Below, piece after piece: positions 33,561 through 35,076 of a DNA stretch of 35,076 nucleotides (its first letter is position 1; each line of letters opens with the position of its first letter). Source of the stretch: Streptomyces sp. col6 (lineage in GTDB: Bacteria > Actinomycetota > Actinomycetes > Streptomycetales > Streptomycetaceae); the NCBI RefSeq assembly GCF_008042035.1, contig NZ_RDBL01000013.1, positions 1,462,164 to 1,497,239 on the forward strand, given 5' to 3'. The translations under genes were made by a program, and so were the position numbers. The notes below the pieces were generated by a model. That model saw only the letters and a program-made list of their open reading frames with translations. It did no database searches and was not told the origin of the DNA.

Positions 33561-35060
33561 ATGGCGCAGTGGACTTCGGCGGTGGGAGCGGCACAGCTGG
33601 CCCGGCAGCTCCGGGCCCAGCAGCAGCGGCCGCTGGGCCCCGGCAGCCGCCGCCCGCCCGCCTACCGCGCGCTCGCCGACGGCATCCGGCTGCTCGTCCT
33701 GGAGGGCCGGGTCGCGGTCGCCGCCCGCCTCCCGGCCGAACGCGAGCTGGCCGTCGCCCTCGCCGTCAGCCGCACCACGGTCGCCGCCGCCTACGAGGCG
33801 CTGCGGGCCGAGGGCTTCCTGGAGTCCCGGCGCGGCGCCGGCAGCTGGACGGCGGTCCCGGCGGGCAACCCGCTGCCCGCGCGCGGTCTGGAACCGCTGC
33901 CGCCCGAGGCCCTGGGCTCCATGATCGACCTGGGCTGCGCCTCGCTGCCGGCCCCCGAGCCCTGGCTGACCCGGGCCGTCCAGGGCGCCCTGGAGGAGCT
34001 GCCGCCGTACGCGCACACCCACGGCGACTACCCCGCCGGGCTGCCCGCCCTGCGTCAGATGATCGCCGACCGCTACACCGCCGACGGCATCCCGACCATG
34101 CCCGAGCAGATCATGGTCACCACCGGTGCGATGGGCGCGATCGACGCCATCTGCCACCTCTTCGCCGGCCGCGGCGAGCGGATCGCGGTGGAGTCGCCGA
34201 GCTACGCCAACATCCTCCAGCTGATGCGGGAGGCGGGCGCCCGGCTGGTGCCGGTGGCCATGGAGGAGGGGCTCGGCGGCTGGGACCTGAACCGCTGGCG
34301 CCAGGTCCTGCGGGACGCGGCGCCCCGGCTCGCCTACGTCGTCGCGGACTTCCACAACCCCACCGGCGCGCTGGCCGGCGAGGACCGCCGACGGGCGCTG
34401 GTGGACGCCGCGCGCTCGGCCGGCACGGTCCTGGTCGTCGACGAGACGATGCGGGAGCTGCACCTCGACGACGACGTGGCGATGCCGCGCCCGGTCTGCG
34501 CGTTCGACCCGGCGGGCAGCACGGTCCTCACCGTGGGCTCGGCCAGCAAGGCGTTCTGGGCCGGCATGCGGATCGGCTGGGTACGGGCCGCGCCCGATGT
34601 GATCCGCAGCCTGGTCGCCGCTCGCGCGTACGCCGACATGGGCACCCCGGTCCTCGAACAGCTGGCGGTCAACTGGCTGATGCGGACCGGTGGCTGGGAG
34701 GAGGCCGTGCGGCTGCGCCGGGAGCAGGCCCGGGAGAACCGCGACGCGCTCGTCGCGGCCGTGCGCCGGGAGCTGCCGGAGTGGGAGTTCTCCGTGCCGG
34801 CCGGCGGGCTCACGCTCTGGGTGCGCACCGGCGGCCTCTCCGGCTCGCGGCTCGCGGTCGCCGGGGAAGGAGTCGGGGTACGCGTGCCCTCGGGACCCCG
34901 GTTCGGCGTCGACGGCGCTTTCGAGGGCTACGTACGGCTCCCGTTCACGGTCGGCGGGCCGGTGGCGGAGGAGGCGGCCCAGCGGCTCGCCCAGGCCGCC
35001 CGCCTGGTCGGGGCGGGCGCGGGCGCGGGCATGGAGGCGCCGCGCACGTTCGTGGCCTGA
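33561..35060 (+). CDS. MocR-family (GntR-HTH plus aminotransferase fold) regulator, YczR-like
   Basis: 499 aa, standard MocR length. The N-terminal winged helix (about 33-105) has AYRALADGIRLLVLEGRV, LPAERELAVALAVSRTTVAAAYEALRAEGFLESRRGAGSW. The C-terminal type-I aminotransferase fold (about 125-485) has VTTGAMGAID, DFHNPTGALAGEDRR, VDETMRELHLD and the PLP lysine K330 in VGSASKAFW. So it binds PLP as a ligand. The ATG at 33561 has AAAGGTGG upstream. It is divergent from the YczE-like gene. The regulator probably responds to PLP or an amino compound; the effector is not known. Confidence 0.94.
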   Translation: MAQWTSAVGAAQLARQLRAQQQRPLGPGSRRPPAYRALADGIRLLVLEGRVAVAARLPAERELAVALAVSRTTVAAAYEALRAEGFLESRRGAGSWTAVPAGNPLPARGLEPLPPEALGSMIDLGCASLPAPEPWLTRAVQGALEELPPYAHTHGDYPAGLPALRQMIADRYTADGIPTMPEQIMVTTGAMGAIDAICHLFAGRGERIAVESPSYANILQLMREAGARLVPVAMEEGLGGWDLNRWRQVLRDAAPRLAYVVADFHNPTGALAGEDRRRALVDAARSAGTVLVVDETMRELHLDDDVAMPRPVCAFDPAGSTVLTVGSASKAFWAGMRIGWVRAAPDVIRSLVAARAYADMGTPVLEQLAVNWLMRTGGWEEAVRLRREQARENRDALVAAVRRELPEWEFSVPAGGLTLWVRTGGLSGSRLAVAGEGVGVRVPSGPRFGVDGAFEGYVRLPFTVGGPVAEEAAQRLAQAARLVGAGAGAGMEAPRTFVA

Positions 35061-35076
35061 CGCCCACGAACCGGCC

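Overview
High-GC actinobacterial chromosome, almost certainly Streptomyces. Evidence: GC-saturated third codon positions, GTG/TTG starts, rbpA behind a SigR-type promoter, chitinase promoters of the Streptomyces type, and a gene order that, from memory, follows the S. coelicolor SCO1417-SCO1447 region in reverse (chitinase, rib operon, hisE-hisG, CBS proteins, CbxX-type ATPase, second chitinase, ppm1, fxsA, rbpA, MFS, GDPD, yczE/MocR). No rRNA, tRNA, CRISPR array, insertion sequence or phage gene was recognised.

Layout. 1-168 is the tail of a ROK regulator, convergent with a secreted GH18 chitinase (260-2608). An FMN riboswitch (2886-3012) with a terminator-like expression platform precedes ribD-ribE-ribM-ribBA-ribH, then hisE, hisG and a membrane PH-domain gene. 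A 163-bp near-perfect palindrome (9064-9226) and a U-tailed terminator fill the gap before two overlapping CNNM/CBS membrane-protein genes. An EccA-like TPR-AAA+ ATPase and a small P-loop kinase lie on the minus strand. A Tat-type secreted C39-like peptidase follows on the plus strand.

16520-21492 is a compact three-gene cassette: a 90-aa four-cysteine protein, a four-helix membrane protein, and a 1236-aa helical-repeat CHAT protease with an intact His/Cys dyad. The protease gene contains an in-frame TTA codon, which in Streptomyces makes translation depend on bldA. This is the best candidate for an undescribed conflict or developmental system. A 49-aa membrane protein, a second GH18 chitinase (minus), an acyl-CoA dehydrogenase, two small conserved-looking minus-strand genes, an Lrp/AsnC regulator and an amidohydrolase follow.

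The 527-bp gap at 27894-28420 carries a consensus promoter followed by a strongly foldable three-way-junction RNA and then a terminator-like hairpin, upstream of ppm1. It is either a free small RNA or a structured ppm1 leader, and I do not recognise it as a known family. The window ends with fxsA, rbpA, an Atg22/UMF1-type MFS gene, a glycerophosphodiesterase gene translationally coupled to a YczE-like membrane gene, and a divergent MocR (YczR-like) regulator with an inverted repeat between them.

Co-operation. The rib genes give a complete GTP/ribulose-5-phosphate to riboflavin pathway under FMN feedback. The two chitinases share a promoter design with two 12-bp repeats at identical 22-bp spacing, so they are probably co-induced by chitin.
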